In this document: positions 1 through 14,005 of the stretch, piece by piece | Position numbering within the stretch: position 1 is the stretch's first letter | Layout: the number at the start of each line of letters is the position of its first letter | Origin: Neolentinus lepideus HHB14362 ss-1 | Taxonomy: Eukaryota; Basidiomycota; Agaricomycetes; Gloeophyllales; Gloeophyllaceae | DNA length: 64,000 nt | Assembly (NCBI GenBank): GCA_001632425.1 | Contig: KV425555.1 | Coordinates: forward strand, 82,795-146,794 | Reading direction: 5' to 3' | Made by a program: the position numbers and the translations under genes | Notes under the pieces: generated by a model | Databases searched by the model: none | What the model was told of the DNA's origin: nothing | What the model saw: the letters and a program-made list of their open reading frames with translations, nothing else

Positions 1-3000
1 AGGCTACACCCATCGGAATCGAGTACTTGCGGCTCGAATACGCAGCGGAACGTCAGATTATTGAGACACCTGAACTGGAGCTTCTTTACTATGTGGATGT
101 CGTTGGATCCGTCCCGCTCCAACAGACTCATACTGGGATGAGGTCCGAAGATCCCTTCGAAGTAGGCAATGGCGACTTACCTCCTGAATGGGGTATCGAG
201 ATTGTTGTACATGGCGGGTTTCTGCGCTACGGACCTTGGGCAGACCGTCAGCGGTACGTACTTTCTTTGTGAACGTGACATAAGGTTGATCATTCGCCGC
301 AGCACCGAGTTACAGCGTGTCTTCTTTCCGTCATCGTATCAAGACTTGCAACCTACTACCTTTCTTCGCCCGGGTGACAAGCGGATGTGGACCGCCTTGA
401 AAGTGTTCGTTGAGTTGCGAGAAGGTACAACTCTGCATATTCCATTCCGCGAGTCATCCAAGGTCCTACTCTCGTCATTTGGTCAGCGTCATTCCAATGA
501 CTAATATAGGTTCACAGGACTGGCAATGGGATGGACTTACCGATGTTCCCCGACCCAAAGTTCGAGAGGCTGCTCATATCCATATCAAAGCGGGTGATGG
601 TTCCGCCATTAGCTGCATGCTGCCCATGGTCGTCCGTCCTACTGGCTATGAAACGCAAGTGGAGGTGCATCTGGATGATATCGCTGTGACGTCGACTCTA
701 AATGATATCAGACTGCTTCAAGCGGAATCTTGTCGAGTGCGTCGCACTAACTTAGTTGTTTCTGATATGTCTGACTCTACTTACACAGGTGCGCTGCGAA
801 CTCCCAACACCTCTACCGTGGAATGCGGAGCGACAGTGGTCTTTCAATGTTTCCTTACGCCAGCCTGTCTTTTACCTGATACGTGATCATATCAATATGT
901 TCACTGATCTGGCGAAGGACTGGAGCTCTGGGCCCCCGAGTGATTACAACCGATTCATACCAATGCATTACACCGCAAAAGTCGACTTACATAACTACGA
1001 GATCAATACCTACGTCAATGACCACAATATTATTGACAAGCCATTGCTCAGGGAAGAAAATGGTAACAGCGTCCTATTTTAATATTGTGTTTATTTCTTA
1101 ACATAAATGCGTTGGTGCAGCCTTATTGACCTTCAGTGGCACGAGCTTCAGAAACAACGTGGACATCGATTCGGACAAATTCCGTCCCTTATCGTCCACT
1201 GTGCCATTTTGGATAGAGGCTCCCGACGTGAAGGTTGACTTGACCCTACCCAGATGGCATACACATGCTATCGCGGCAACGCCAGACACCCCGAATGTCG
1301 GTCGCATTGGACTATTTCATTTGGATGCGTCATATCAATATTTCACTGATGTGCGGGACGACAACGTAGATCAACTGAAGTTATCCTTTACGGCAAGTCA
1401 GACAGACATTTCACGATGTGCGGATTTCATTGATAGCCTTCTGGTTGACAGACGCGAGATGTTGTATGGAAGGCATACGGATGGTCAGTCAGATATTTCA
1501 TGATACTTCGAGACAATTACTTCGGCACCTTTACCCACTTCTCCACGGTATATGAGTATCTGGACAAGAAAAAGAAGGGACTTCCCGTAGGAGATCCCAT
1601 CGAAAAGCAGTACAGAAAGGGCAAGGTCAGTAAAACTTCTGTCAACAATGTTTGAGAGCATGTTCACTTATGAGTTGAATCCGTACACTATAGTCAAATA
1701 CGCTTCAAGTAGAGCTTCAGCTTGGAGTGGATCATGGAACGATAGTCGTCCCCGCTGGACTACCTGGATATGAGAGCTACGCGTTAGCAATCGATAACTC
1801 CTCCCAAGGGAGAGGGCTTGGTTCATGCATTGTCTTGAATATCCCATCGCTCCAAGTGCAGATGAGGACACATGACTTCTTTATGGGTATTGTTACTTGT
1901 ATTGTCTTCAAATGAAACTCTCATGATGTACGTAGAGATGTCGATGAACGTCAACGTCTTGATGGGCTGCGTTCAAGACAAGTGGTCGGACGCCTGCGTT
2001 TCCGCCCCTACTGGCCACCACAATATACGCAAAACATTTTTCATCGATGGTGAGTGGTCGATCATTGCATTCAAAGACATTCTTATTCTGCCGTAGGTCT
2101 GGACATCACAGCACATAGGTTGTTTGGTCCACAGCCAAGAACATCTACATACGTATGCATATGGGAAATCCATGTTGGTCGAATCAAGGGACTGGTTACA
2201 GCGCTTGAGACCAAGATCATAGGGAATGCTGCAGATGCTTTTACATTAAACTTCTCAGATCCCCTTAATACGCCCGCGGCTGAATACGCGTTACCTCTCG
2301 ATCCCGATGGTAACAACTCTTTATTCTGTGAGAGTTGCTGAGAGTTCGATTATTCTTCTAGTCACTTTCCTCAAGGTCTCTGTAGATGCCATCGCCTTTG
2401 TATGGCTGGCTGGAGATTCCGCATTGGAAATCCTCGTTCCTCAAGGTTTGAGTCTGAATACCAACGACCTTGCAGGGAAACTCTACCGTAAAGTGACTAC
2501 TCTCCGACTTCCTGAGGCAATGGCGAAGGGTCTCAGATCTTCCGGGCCTGCTAGACGGCTGTGGCTGGAAGCTGTATCATTCACAGTAGACCTCAACTTG
2601 GACATGTATTCTCGCCCGGACGGATGGCAGCAAACGGCACATACACAAGCGGGATTCGTGTCAACACAAGATGTTCTTACTGGTCGAGCCAAGATATTGT
2701 ACGCACAGAAGGGTCCTGAAGCTCTAGTGGCGCATCTACACAATAGTAATATTCTCTCCTTTTGTCGATGGTCTGAAGGACCTGAAAGTACTTGATAGGT
2801 CTGGGTTCCTGCAAGGGAGCTCTCTACTTGCCTTATCCCCAAATACCTTCAGCAAGTAGGCCCAGGTCTTCAAGAAGACTGGGGACGCGGATGCAGGGTA
2901 GCGCAAGGTTTTCATATACTCAGACAGCAGCGCCGCCGTTGTCAGAATCCGAAAGTGACGAGTTCATCTCTGATGCGGTAAGAGATGCGCGTCTGGCGTA

Positions 3001-6000
3001 AGTCTGCATCTGCAAGCTAGGATGGCATTTATAACTGAGCTGCCAGACAGTAAGTTCAGGCCGACCACACCCGTGGCATTCAGCCGTTTCGAGGATGATG
3101 GCATTGCCAGTGGAGATGAATCAGACGATGCTGACCTCACGGAGAACGCGGATGGATCAGACAGCGATTCATTCGAGTTGCATGATGGTACATCCCCACG
3201 ATGTTAGGAGTCACTTAGTAACCTGACGTTATCTGCTTGTTTACAGGGGACTTTTCGATTCAGCACAGCGTTGCCAGTCGTTATCATGCAATCGCGATCA
3301 CTACTCCCTCACTCTGGGACGACACACCATTCACTTTAATGCACGTATGTGACATTTATATCGAGTGCATGATCAGCCGCACTGAATGAGAATAGGACCG
3401 ATGGAATTCGACGTCCTCTGAGGGACACTGTGCCGCTTCCAGCCACACACGAGCAGAAAGTACGACGTCACCATCCTTGTTACCCGAGAAATCACCGCAC
3501 GGTTGTGACGTTATCATTTTACGGGTGAGCAGCAGGCGGGGTCTTGACATACGAGTGACGCCGTTGGCCACGTTCGTGGCGGCGGAGTTGTATGAGGATG
3601 TGGTGGGTAATGTAAGTGCGAAACAACAACTTCTGTTACCCCCCTTGGACTGATCAGGGCATTAGCGGTTCGCCCCAGAACTCTATCTTGACACTGCCAT
3701 CGTAAAATATGTGCGCCACATCTCTAACACCCAGCCCAAGGGGCAGCACACAGCGGTCGATGCCTATGTACCGTTGGTTCGTGTCCGATGCATGCAGGCT
3801 ATATCTAGCAAGAGCGGGGTACCCACAGCCTCGAGTACAACTTCACTGGATCTTCAGATCCAGGGATCGAATGTCGTGGGTTATGTGACTGAAAGGTGCC
3901 ATGAAGTTCCCGTCAAGCAGGATCTCAACTTCACATTCTCAGGTGCCTCTCTTACCTTTGGTGTGGCTGAAAAAAGACCGACTCGTATGCTCGGCGTTAT
4001 GGCAAATACGTTCATTCCTTTGAGCGAAATTCTTTTGTCGTCTACCACGCTCGAGTTTGTAACAGGCAAGATTCATGCATCTGTGGGCCCTTTGTCTATT
4101 ACGGTCTTGCACCCAACATCACATTACATCTCTGCCACAGCTCTCGCACTTGCACCCTGCTCGAAGTCATTACGAGAAACGCTAGGTCGACTCGAGTCAA
4201 GATCTCAACTCGACCTAAACCGGCTATTGCGTAAGATCCTATGTGTCTCACAGCAAAAAGCTGCAGTGGATCCACTTTCTACAATACAGCCGTCCTTCTT
4301 AGTCCAGACAGGTCTTCCTCAGCAGGTCAGGACCAGTGCGGCATTTAAAGTGCTCACCCATCTTCGTCGGTCTTTGCGCGGACTAGATGCATCGGAGCGG
4401 GGTCATTTCATGCACCAGGATGCTGACAAGGACAATGACGCCGAAATACTATCTGTACTCGAGGCACAGGCCTCTGCTCTGGGAGCGGATCCTGATTCGC
4501 ATGGGAGATCTGAGCTTCTTGTATTGAAGGCCGTGTTGAGTGGGCAAGATCGACAATCCTCAGCTTCCGACAGCCCCAGTCAACCTTCGCTCTCCATTGA
4601 ACTGCGATTGGTGGAAGTTCAGACGAGTCTGTGGGACGAATCACGGTCATCGCCTAACGTGTTCGTCCTGCGAGGTTTAGCGGTGGCTGCGACCTTCCGC
4701 CCATCATTGATGTCCTCCGGTCAGGCGTCACGATCCACAAAGTCGCTTGTCTCTGTGCATGCTGAAAATTCTCGACACGATATCAAACATCTTGGAATCA
4801 CACTGACAATTGGAAATGTGGAGGCGTTCCTTCTTCCTCACTTACTCGATCTGGCACAGCAGATGATCAAGGCCTGGCGTAATTACAGTAGCTCCCATTG
4901 TCGCTCTCCCCCGAAGCATGATCATCAGAACTTGGCAATTAATGCATCTTCAAGCGCCTCTTCCACCTTCTACGTGGACCTCTCAATTTTTGTTGATCGT
5001 TGCTGTGCCCAAGCCGCTGCGGAGAGTCTGACGTTCGAGGCTGGAGGGTCAGGTATTATTGCCACTTCAAATATCATCTTTCCACAGGTGCAGAACGACA
5101 CAGCCTGTGTTCCGTCATTAAACCAATCCATTGCGTTTAAGGAGATCTTCTTCAGAGCTCGCGACACCGCAGAAATGCAGAAATTCACTCTATCGGACCG
5201 TCTTGCTTCCCTCACCTGTCGAGGTGGGCGTCTTAATGTCGTTCTACGCCAGGACCATGCTGGAGGACCAGGACTAAGAACAGTACTCGGTATGTATGCA
5301 TTGCAGCTGAGCGTACCACGGAGCGCCCTGCGATTATATCGTTTCGTGGAGGATTGGAAAGCTGACTATCTGCCGGGCATCGAAGCCACTATCCAATCTT
5401 TCCTGTCCGAGCTACAGAGCTCACCTGGTCCGTCCGCTGCATCTTCTTACACCGGTAGCATTCCTACCCTTCAGGTCCACGTATCAGTCGGTTCCCTTGG
5501 GGTAGAACTACAGATCATGCCTGGCACTTGGCTGTTATGGGAAATGGCAGATATCATCGCTTTCGCCAAGTCTCTGTCAGCATTGCGAAAAGCGTGTTGT
5601 GCGTTCGGCCTGCGGATTCAGTCACAGGCTTTGGTCATATCTTCCAGGCCAAGTGGGAACGACAGCACCAGAGTGAAACTCCAGCTTCCTGTCATCACCA
5701 TTGCTGGTGATTATGACGGTTCTGCCGTTCAACTTGTTGCGTCCATGGCATTGTTCCAGGCGACTTTGCGCCCTTCTCACTGGGACGCGCTCATGTTCGT
5801 ACAACAGAAGTCTGGCCAAGACTTCGACGACCTACTACTCTTAATTCAAGAGACTCGCACGAAGACCAGCGTGCCGTCTGCTTCCACCAATAAGGCTGAA
5901 CCACAATCTCCATCTCGCCTAAAATTTGATGCGCACTTGCGGATGCAAGGCTTTCGATTTGGCCTGCAAGGAGTCGCGTCTACTCTATATCTAGAGTGTG

Positions 6001-9000
6001 AAGACACATATGGTGATTTCAGCAATCAGACTAGTAGTACTTGGAGTCTCGCCTTGACAGATTTGGCCCTGTCGTTGGCGCGAGGTGCAGGAACTTCTAA
6101 TCGACATCCTGTATCCTACAGGACCAGTCGATCAGCCTTTGTCTCAATTGACTTCAGAATGGCTTCGTATGCAACTATTGAAGGTCGCTCTGTGGATATT
6201 ACTGTGAGCAAAATTCACGCCGTCATGCAACCTAGTTCTATCGGGGAGGTTGGTGATTTCGTAGACCACCTACAGGTATGCTTGTTACATCGTTCAAGAT
6301 TGTGTAATTGACTCATCCGTTCAGGCTGAACTAGTTTCTAGAAGGGAGGAACGGGCCTTAGAGATGTCAAAGTTCAGAGAAAAGACTAAAAGCCTCATGA
6401 GGTCCTTCGAAGTACGCGTCAGAGACACGGCAGCGAGCGATAGCTCATCCTGGGTTGATGACAACAATATCGATCTAAATGTCAAAAATATCGGTGTAGC
6501 CTTTCCGCTGACACTCGATCAAGACTTGCCATCTCCACAACTGAACAAAAAGGAAGCGAAAGCTGTGCGCGCGTTCTTGTTTTCCGTGAAATCTCTCAGT
6601 TTTGGAACCCGACGAGGTGGGAATGGTTCGGCGACCATGCAAGGATTCTCGTTTCAATTCGTTGACAGGTAGGTCGTCGCTCGCCTGAGCTCTGTCGTGA
6701 CTTGACATTCTGGCAGCTTTCGGCAGACACGTTCCATTGATTTCTCAGGTGAAAGTCACGAGACTAAGAACAGAATAGTCTATCCAGAAGTCACCGCTAA
6801 AGTACGGTCTGAGAGGCGAAGTACCTCGCGACAAATGCATGTCTCTGCAACTGTCAGCGGGTTCGTCTTGGACCTGGACTCAGGCATTCCAGATCACATT
6901 TTCTCCTTAATCGATGTTTATCGACGAGGAAAGGAGCGAGTTGACCGCTTTACAAGTGGAGCTTCTCGACCTTCAACCAACATCGAAGCTACACCGCGTC
7001 TATCTCCACGACCAGGTCAGGCGCACTATGGCGCTCTGCCTACGTCAAATATCCTAGGTTATCTGGTCTTCCTTAGCGGGCAAGTACGCATCCATGGCAG
7101 TGCTAGTACACGAGCGACAAGAACTCGTTCAGTATTCCCTGCGATCAGGCATATCAGAGATGAATCAATTTTGGTGGAGGCAGAAACCTTGGATCTTCCG
7201 GGGCTATCCGTATGGGCTGAGTACCGAGCAACACCAGCATCAAGGAAACTCAGTAGCTCTCGACCGATTGAAGCGTCCAGTCTGATCTTCAAGAGCACCA
7301 TTCACTCCAGTCAAAACACGTTGAGGCCGACTCTTCTGCCCTTTGTTACCGAAGTCATCAAGCATGTCGAGGAGCGCATACAGAGAGCCAGCACGCCGTA
7401 TGCTGACGCACCGCGTCCTTCCAAACTCGAGGTTCCCTCGACACAAACCTGGGAAAGCCGTGTTGAGGAGTTGGAGGCCACCTCCAGCCTAAATGTCAGC
7501 CTCAGTCTTCGCATCGACCAATCAAGGTTGGAGTTAACCTGCCAGCCTGACGTGAATGTTCTTGCTGGCGTGCACTGGGACAGCGGGGGTTTCATCGCTA
7601 CCATCTCACCCGGAGCCCGTCGTGTTACTTTCACAGGCAGTGTGGGCGGATTGACAGTCGGACTAAAGCATGGGTTCTTGAGTGATGACTGTGTCCGCTT
7701 GGACGCCCGCAATTTAAGTTTTTCCGTAACTTTCGGGAAGAATAATACCGAGGAAGGCACTTCCATTAGCTCGATGTCTCTCGTGCTTGATACCGAGTTC
7801 TCGGGTGCAGTCCGATTTTCGCGACTGCAGGACGTTCTATGCTTCAAAGCAGTTTGGTTGGATCGCATTCCCGTTTTTGGTGGTCCCAGTGTTGTTATGC
7901 CCAACACGCCGGCTAAGGGCCCCATCTCTCTGCCGAATTCAGGTCCTACGAAGCAAGAATTTGCCACTGCCATTTTAGTTCGTATTCGGCGAACAAGCGT
8001 GGAGATGGATCTTGGTCAATCTATCAGTACTGTCATTCTGGATCTCAGCGATGTCGTTTTCAGGACGCGATTGACGGGAGCACAAGCTGAACTGTCTCTC
8101 AGCATAATGAAAGTCGGTATGCAGTTCACCGGAAATCTGCAAGGCAAGGCCACAATGCCTGATTTCCTCTTCCAAACTATGCGCAAGAAAGAAGATGGCG
8201 TGACTCGCCCTGCGGAGAGCACAAGATTACTGGAATTGTCAATGACCACTGGGCCGTTTGATGTGACTCTCGATTCGGAAAGGCAGCGCTTGCTTTATTA
8301 TCAGTAAGTTGTTGTTTTATCGATCATTTCGAAATGATGATTCTATCTATGTAGTGCTGAGCCCCTTGACATAATGATTTTTGACGACTGGTCCAATGCC
8401 TCCTCCCAGTTGCTTGCGCAGCATCACCAATTACGGCTTTCGTTCATCGTCACGGGACCTGAAGTGGTTGCGACTGTGACCGTAGGGACCATACCACGCC
8501 TTCTCAGTTATGCCAGCAAGTTTAAGGCCAATATCGATGCTCAGCGGGAAGGTGCTAGTCTCGAATCTCAGGCTTTCCGAGTTACGAGTGCGCCCAAACC
8601 TGATAATGCTCTATCTGCGGTGGCCAGTGCAATGATACAATCCGCTCGGACTCGTCTGACAGAACACGAGTCTACCGTATCATACATTATCAAGCAAGAT
8701 ATGACCTTGCGGCTGGATCACCTACGTCTTATTGTCTTTCCTCGTACTGTCCGCGATGTTGAGATGGCTCAATTCGTGGGCCGCGGCGTGCAAGCGCGCC
8801 TGGATCGACATGTCGAATCTGATGGTCTGACTACTCAACGAGACCTTCAACTCGAGTTTTCGGGTATTGCAGTATCAAGGTTACATCAGCTCAGCATTCC
8901 CATGACCATCAAGGCAGTTCCGCAGGACACCAAGGGCTGGCTGGACGCGCTTATCAAAGATGCTTCCGAGGCCATCATATTTGGTTTACCATCCATGAAG

Positions 9001-9771
9001 ATGTCCATGACGAGCACCGAATCTGTCAAAGATCGCATCCGACAGCTTGACTACAATTTCTTCAGTCAATTCATCAGACATGCGGAGATGAAGAGAGAAG
9101 ATATCTACATCACCTTGAACATGTCGCTTTACGCGTGGCTGACGATTCTTCGCAAGAACTTTGCGAGAGAAATGGACCAAGTGGGCGCCAGTGGGGAAGT
9201 ACCTTCTTCGACGAAGGTACAGGCACCTTCACCGGCTTCACTGCGTAGAAAAGCGGGCGAACAGGCACTCTCCATAGACACTCTCGATGCTGCATACGAC
9301 TCATTAACGAGGCCGACAACTCCCCCTGATGTCGGAAGGCCGCCCAACGTCAGAGCCAGCACGTTCACGCACAGCAGGTCTATCTCTCACGCCGGTTCAT
9401 TTCCTTCGGCCCAGACACCTTCGCCCCTCCTCACCGGGAATGGTAAAGAGGTCGCTGTGGACCCTAATCAGAGCGAAACTGGAAAGGCTCCGGCCATAAC
9501 TACGTCGCTGAGCACGACGAAGGACAAGGGACTAGTTTACAACTTCCGAAAGCGACATATAGAGCGACTTACCATGAGGCAACTCGGAGAAGCGACACCA
9601 GACGTCATGCATCCGTTCTTCATGAAGAAATCTGGATTCAATCTCGAAGACTCGCTGCCACAATACGTTCATGAATATGCTACGAGACCTCTGGAGGAGA
9701 TCATGCGGGCATTGTTGCAGCTGTATAGCAAGCAGCTAAGAGTCGAGAGTCATCCAAGCAGCAAGGTGTAG
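1..9771 (+). CDS. CSF1: CSF1/BLTP1-family bridge-like lipid transfer protein, 5'-truncated
   Basis: Very large protein of the Csf1/Tweek/BLTP1 family, which forms long hydrophobic-groove rods that move phospholipid between the ER and other membranes. The gene enters from the left edge, so the N-terminal membrane segment is missing. Family landmarks are the early block PPEWGIEIVVHGGFLRYGPW (about 171-245), the block LFGPQP...CIWEIHVG (about 2120-2180), and the conserved C-terminal block from about 9530 with FMKKSGFNLEDSLP and a terminal LLQLYSKQL. Many short introns are readable, for example 254-302 and 463-517, and one of only about 34 nt at 1418-1451. The largest exons are about 3711-6275, 6835-8306 and 8355-9771. 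Exon edges between about 2760 and 3710 are uncertain. The family is known; the lipid-transfer role is inferred from it. Long antisense frames here are shadows. Confidence 0.87.
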
Positions 9772-9985
9772 TGTATCTATACGGACAGATATATCCTAGC
9801 ATAATACATAATTAGTAGTGTAATATACATCAGATATTGTGGATGAATGCAGAGGATTCTTATCATCTGGACGAGCTATGCTTCAGGCGAACGGATATTC
9901 GAGCCTTACTGGTCCCACAGATAAATAGTACAAAGTCCTGAGGGCTGGATTTTAGGCGAAGCGTTGCAACAGGATTATGGGCGTA

Positions 9986-10954
<969 letters not shown>

Positions 10955-11121
10955 TTACACCAATGTCAAGGTTGAGAAGAGAGATACAAACTTGGGCTTT
11001 TGTGCTGCGCCCGACAGCGTCTGCAAGGACGTGACCGTGTCGTGGCGGACGTGGACATCATTGCAGGCGTTGTTTTCCTTTGTTTGTCCTTACCTTCTTT
11101 CGTTCTCCCAACCGGACCGCC

Positions 11122-12176
11122 ATGGTAAGCTGCTCGAGTCTTGAATATTTGCATTTTGCTCATCGGCTTTCTTTTGTTCTGTAGCCCCAGGTAGGCATAT
11201 CGTTTGATTGGGCTCAGAGCAGCTACTGATGTCTTGTATCTGGTAGAACGAGTATATTGAAGAGCATATCAAACGCCATGGGCGACGATTAGATTACTAC
11301 GAGCGGAAGTGCGTCCTTCAATGTAGCAGCAAATGATATGAAAGCTAACATCTCTCCAGACGGAAACGCGAAGCCCGCGCAGCTCACCGTACATCCTCTG
11401 TCGCTCAGAAGACCTTCGGTCTAAAGGCGAAACTCCTCCATGCCAAGCGACATGCCGAAAAAGTGTCGATGCGCAAGACCCTCAAAGCGCACGATGCCCG
11501 CTCCACTAAAACACCTACCACCTCCTCCGCTCCCACCGACGCTCTCCCAACGTACCTCCTTGACCGCGAGAAGCAGGCGGACGCCAAAGCTCTTTCCACT
11601 GCGATCAAGCAAAAACGGAAGGACAAGGCGGCGAAGTATGCTGTACCGTTGCCGAAGGTGCGGGGGATTGCGGAGGACGAGATGTTCAAGGTGGTAAAGA
11701 CGGGGAAGAGTAAAGGGAAGAGCTGGAAGAGGATGGTGACGAAGGCGACGTTCGTAGGCGAGGGATTTACGAGGAAGCCGGTCAAGATGGAGCGGTTTAT
11801 CAGGCCGATGGCGTTGCGGTACAAGAAGGCTAATGTTACACACCGTGCGTTCTATACTCATATACGCCATCACCTTGGTCTGACCCTTCACGCATACAGC
11901 CGATCTCAAAGCAACATTTCAACTCCAAATCCTTGGCGTCAAAAAGAACCCCCAATCACCAATGTACACCCAACTCGGCGTCCTCACAAAAGGGACAGTC
12001 ATCGAGGTTAACGTTTCTGAGTTGGGTATGGTGACCACGGGCGGCAAGGTTGTATTCGGGAAGTATGCGCAAATCACAAATAATCCAGAGAACGATGGTT
12101 GTATCAATGCTGTCCTCCGTACGTCGTCTGGACTTGATCTTTTATGCGGATTGCTTACGATCTCTCAGTGGTCTGA
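11122..12176 (+). CDS. NSA2: NSA2 60S ribosome biogenesis factor (with 6-nt microexon)
   Basis: Nucleolar assembly factor of pre-60S particles, Ribosomal_S8e-like family. My spliced model is 11122-11124, 11185-11190, 11247-11308, 11360-11844, 11900-12118 and 12169-12176. It totals 783 nt and encodes 260 residues, the length of human and yeast NSA2. Conserved blocks are the start [18 protein letters not shown], the basic KRKREAR region, [62 protein letters not shown], and the C-terminal INAVLLV. The first coding exon is only the ATG, the second only CCCCAG (Pro-Gln), and the last only 8 nt. Omitting any of these breaks the universally conserved ends. It shares a 167-bp divergent promoter with YIP1. 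Confidence 0.95.
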
Positions 12177-12245
12177 TTGCGCCCTCATTTACGTTATGGT
12201 TGGCGCGAGGGCTTGCTCGCTATTGTATCACTAGTCTCATTGTGG

Positions 12246-12272
12246 CAGGCACTCACTCACTCACACACACAT
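12246..12272. repeat. short ACTC/CA-rich microsatellite
   Basis: Simple repeat of ACTC units followed by CA units between the convergent NSA2 and RMT2 genes. No function is suggested. Confidence 0.6.
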
Positions 12273-12421
12273 GGCACGCATGCATTACAGGTAGTACACT
12301 CACGTAGAATCCCGCTTGTTCTAGTAGGTAGTATATAATATGCTTTTTCAGGAGAGAAGTCATCTACGGCGCATCTTGGCGTGGTTGCCAAATTTACCTT
12401 TTCATTGATGTCGCTCTCAGA

Positions 12422-14005
12422 TCACGATGTCCCCTCACTCATCTTCGCCACGCAGCCACGATAAAATCTAACCTTCTCACTCCAATACTTCCTCGTCTTC
12501 CCCCATTTATCCTGATCCATACCCCTCGCTTCCTCGTACAAATTCACATCATACCACGCCTCCTCGGGGATACTCAGACCCACCTGAGAAAGGTGGATAG
12601 AGGAGACGTGCGTGTATGTGTCGTATATCGTCGGGTCTGTGATTGATAAGTAATGGATAGCATCCAGGAAAATAAGGGAGACGTACTGGTCGCCCCGAGC
12701 CCGTTGAAGAAGCTGAATCGTGAATGTGAGTCAGCGAGGAGGGAGGGGAGAAGTTTGAAAAACTTGTGCAGCTCTGCATGATCCATGTCATCTGACATGA
12801 TTCCAAATCCATAGATGAAGCATGAGCGCTTACCAGCATAGTCCTCACTAAATGTATCCGTGTACACCACATCGAACTTCTCGCCTGCACTGATGATCTC
12901 TTCTAATTTATCCTGCCATGTCCCCTCCAACACTTGGACGCCGGACTTGGTATACCACCCTTTCCCGCGCATGTGGGCGAGGACGGAGGGATGCGGCTCG
13001 ATGATGGTGTGTTGCGCGGGTGCGACGGGGAGGGATTGGAAGAATGTATCAATCTACATCGAGGGTGAGAACGTAAGCAGACGAGAGCTAGATGATGATG
13101 AAATAAAAGAGAAGGGAACATACAATGCCCAGTCCGAAGCCGACGTTAAGTATCCGGAGCCCACTGTTTAGTTTCGGATGGTCACCACAGAGTCGTTGGA
13201 CAGTTTCTTGCACTTTCTAGCTCTCGTCAGTTCTCGCATCCCTCTCATGGCCCGTAAAAGAAAAGAATAAGAATGGAAGCTCACTTATTGGCCGCTCCCA
13301 TCCCATCATAACCCCGACTTCCTCTGGTTCCCCGTCATCTTTCGCGACTGTGACCACGCAGATTTCTTGATCATATTCGTCGGTTTTGAATTCTAAAGGG
13401 GAGGAGAGGAAGGCTGAGGTCGATCCTATGGCAGAGGCGTCGGCGGATTTTAGGAGGAGAGTGGAGGTGGCCAAGGAGGAGTTGGAAGAGAGGTGGGCGA
13501 GAAGGAGTTCTACATATAAAGAATGTTATATGTTTGGTCGGGATATTAAGGCGATGGGGGACATTGGAAGGTACCTGAACGAATGCCTGCATTGCGGATG
13601 AGCTCGTAGCATGCAGCGTTGTTGAAAGAGAGCGCGATATCTCCGGCTGTATTTCCGAGCTTATCAACTACAGGACATGCAGAAAACATTTAATAGACTG
13701 GCATTAACGCCCAAGCGATGGCGCGCACCTAGATTCCAGGTCGCTCCCTTTTCAATCAGCACCTGGATTAAGTGCTCGTCTTGAACATATGCCGCCGCAT
13801 GCAAGGCGCTGATCCCTTCCTCATCGTCCTGGTACCACAGCGGCGCACCTGAATCAATCAGAGCCTCAATGTCACGAAAAGCTCGGCGGTCGAGGATGCG
13901 TTGGATCAAGGTCGCGCCCAGCAGCACAAGGGCATCAATCTCGCTGTCTGTAACGGCGCCTGCATCGTCGGAGTGGATGGACAGAGTCTCTGCGTCCGAG
14001 TCCAT
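12422..14005 (-). CDS. RMT2: Protein arginine N5(delta)-methyltransferase RMT2
   Basis: SAM-dependent enzyme that in yeast methylates the delta nitrogen of an arginine in ribosomal protein Rpl12. It starts at 14005 with an acidic N terminus. An ankyrin-type segment follows (LWYQDDEEGISALHAAAYVQ, then DKLGNTAGDIALSFNNAACY across an intron near 13665-13735). The C-terminal methyltransferase domain shows the SAM-binding motif GLRILNVGFGLGIIDTFF (about 13115-13165), FDVVYTDTFSEDYA and FFNGLGAT. The stop is at 12422-12424. Several introns of about 50-60 nt are present. The ankyrin-plus-methyltransferase order is that of fungal RMT2. It is convergent with NSA2, so two ribosome-linked genes are neighbours, which may be chance. 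Confidence 0.92.

Noticed and set aside
7311..7973. 220-residue open frame antisense to CSF1
   Set aside because: It lies wholly opposite a conserved CSF1 exon, is Ser/Thr/Arg-rich without motifs, and is best explained as a shadow of the coding strand.
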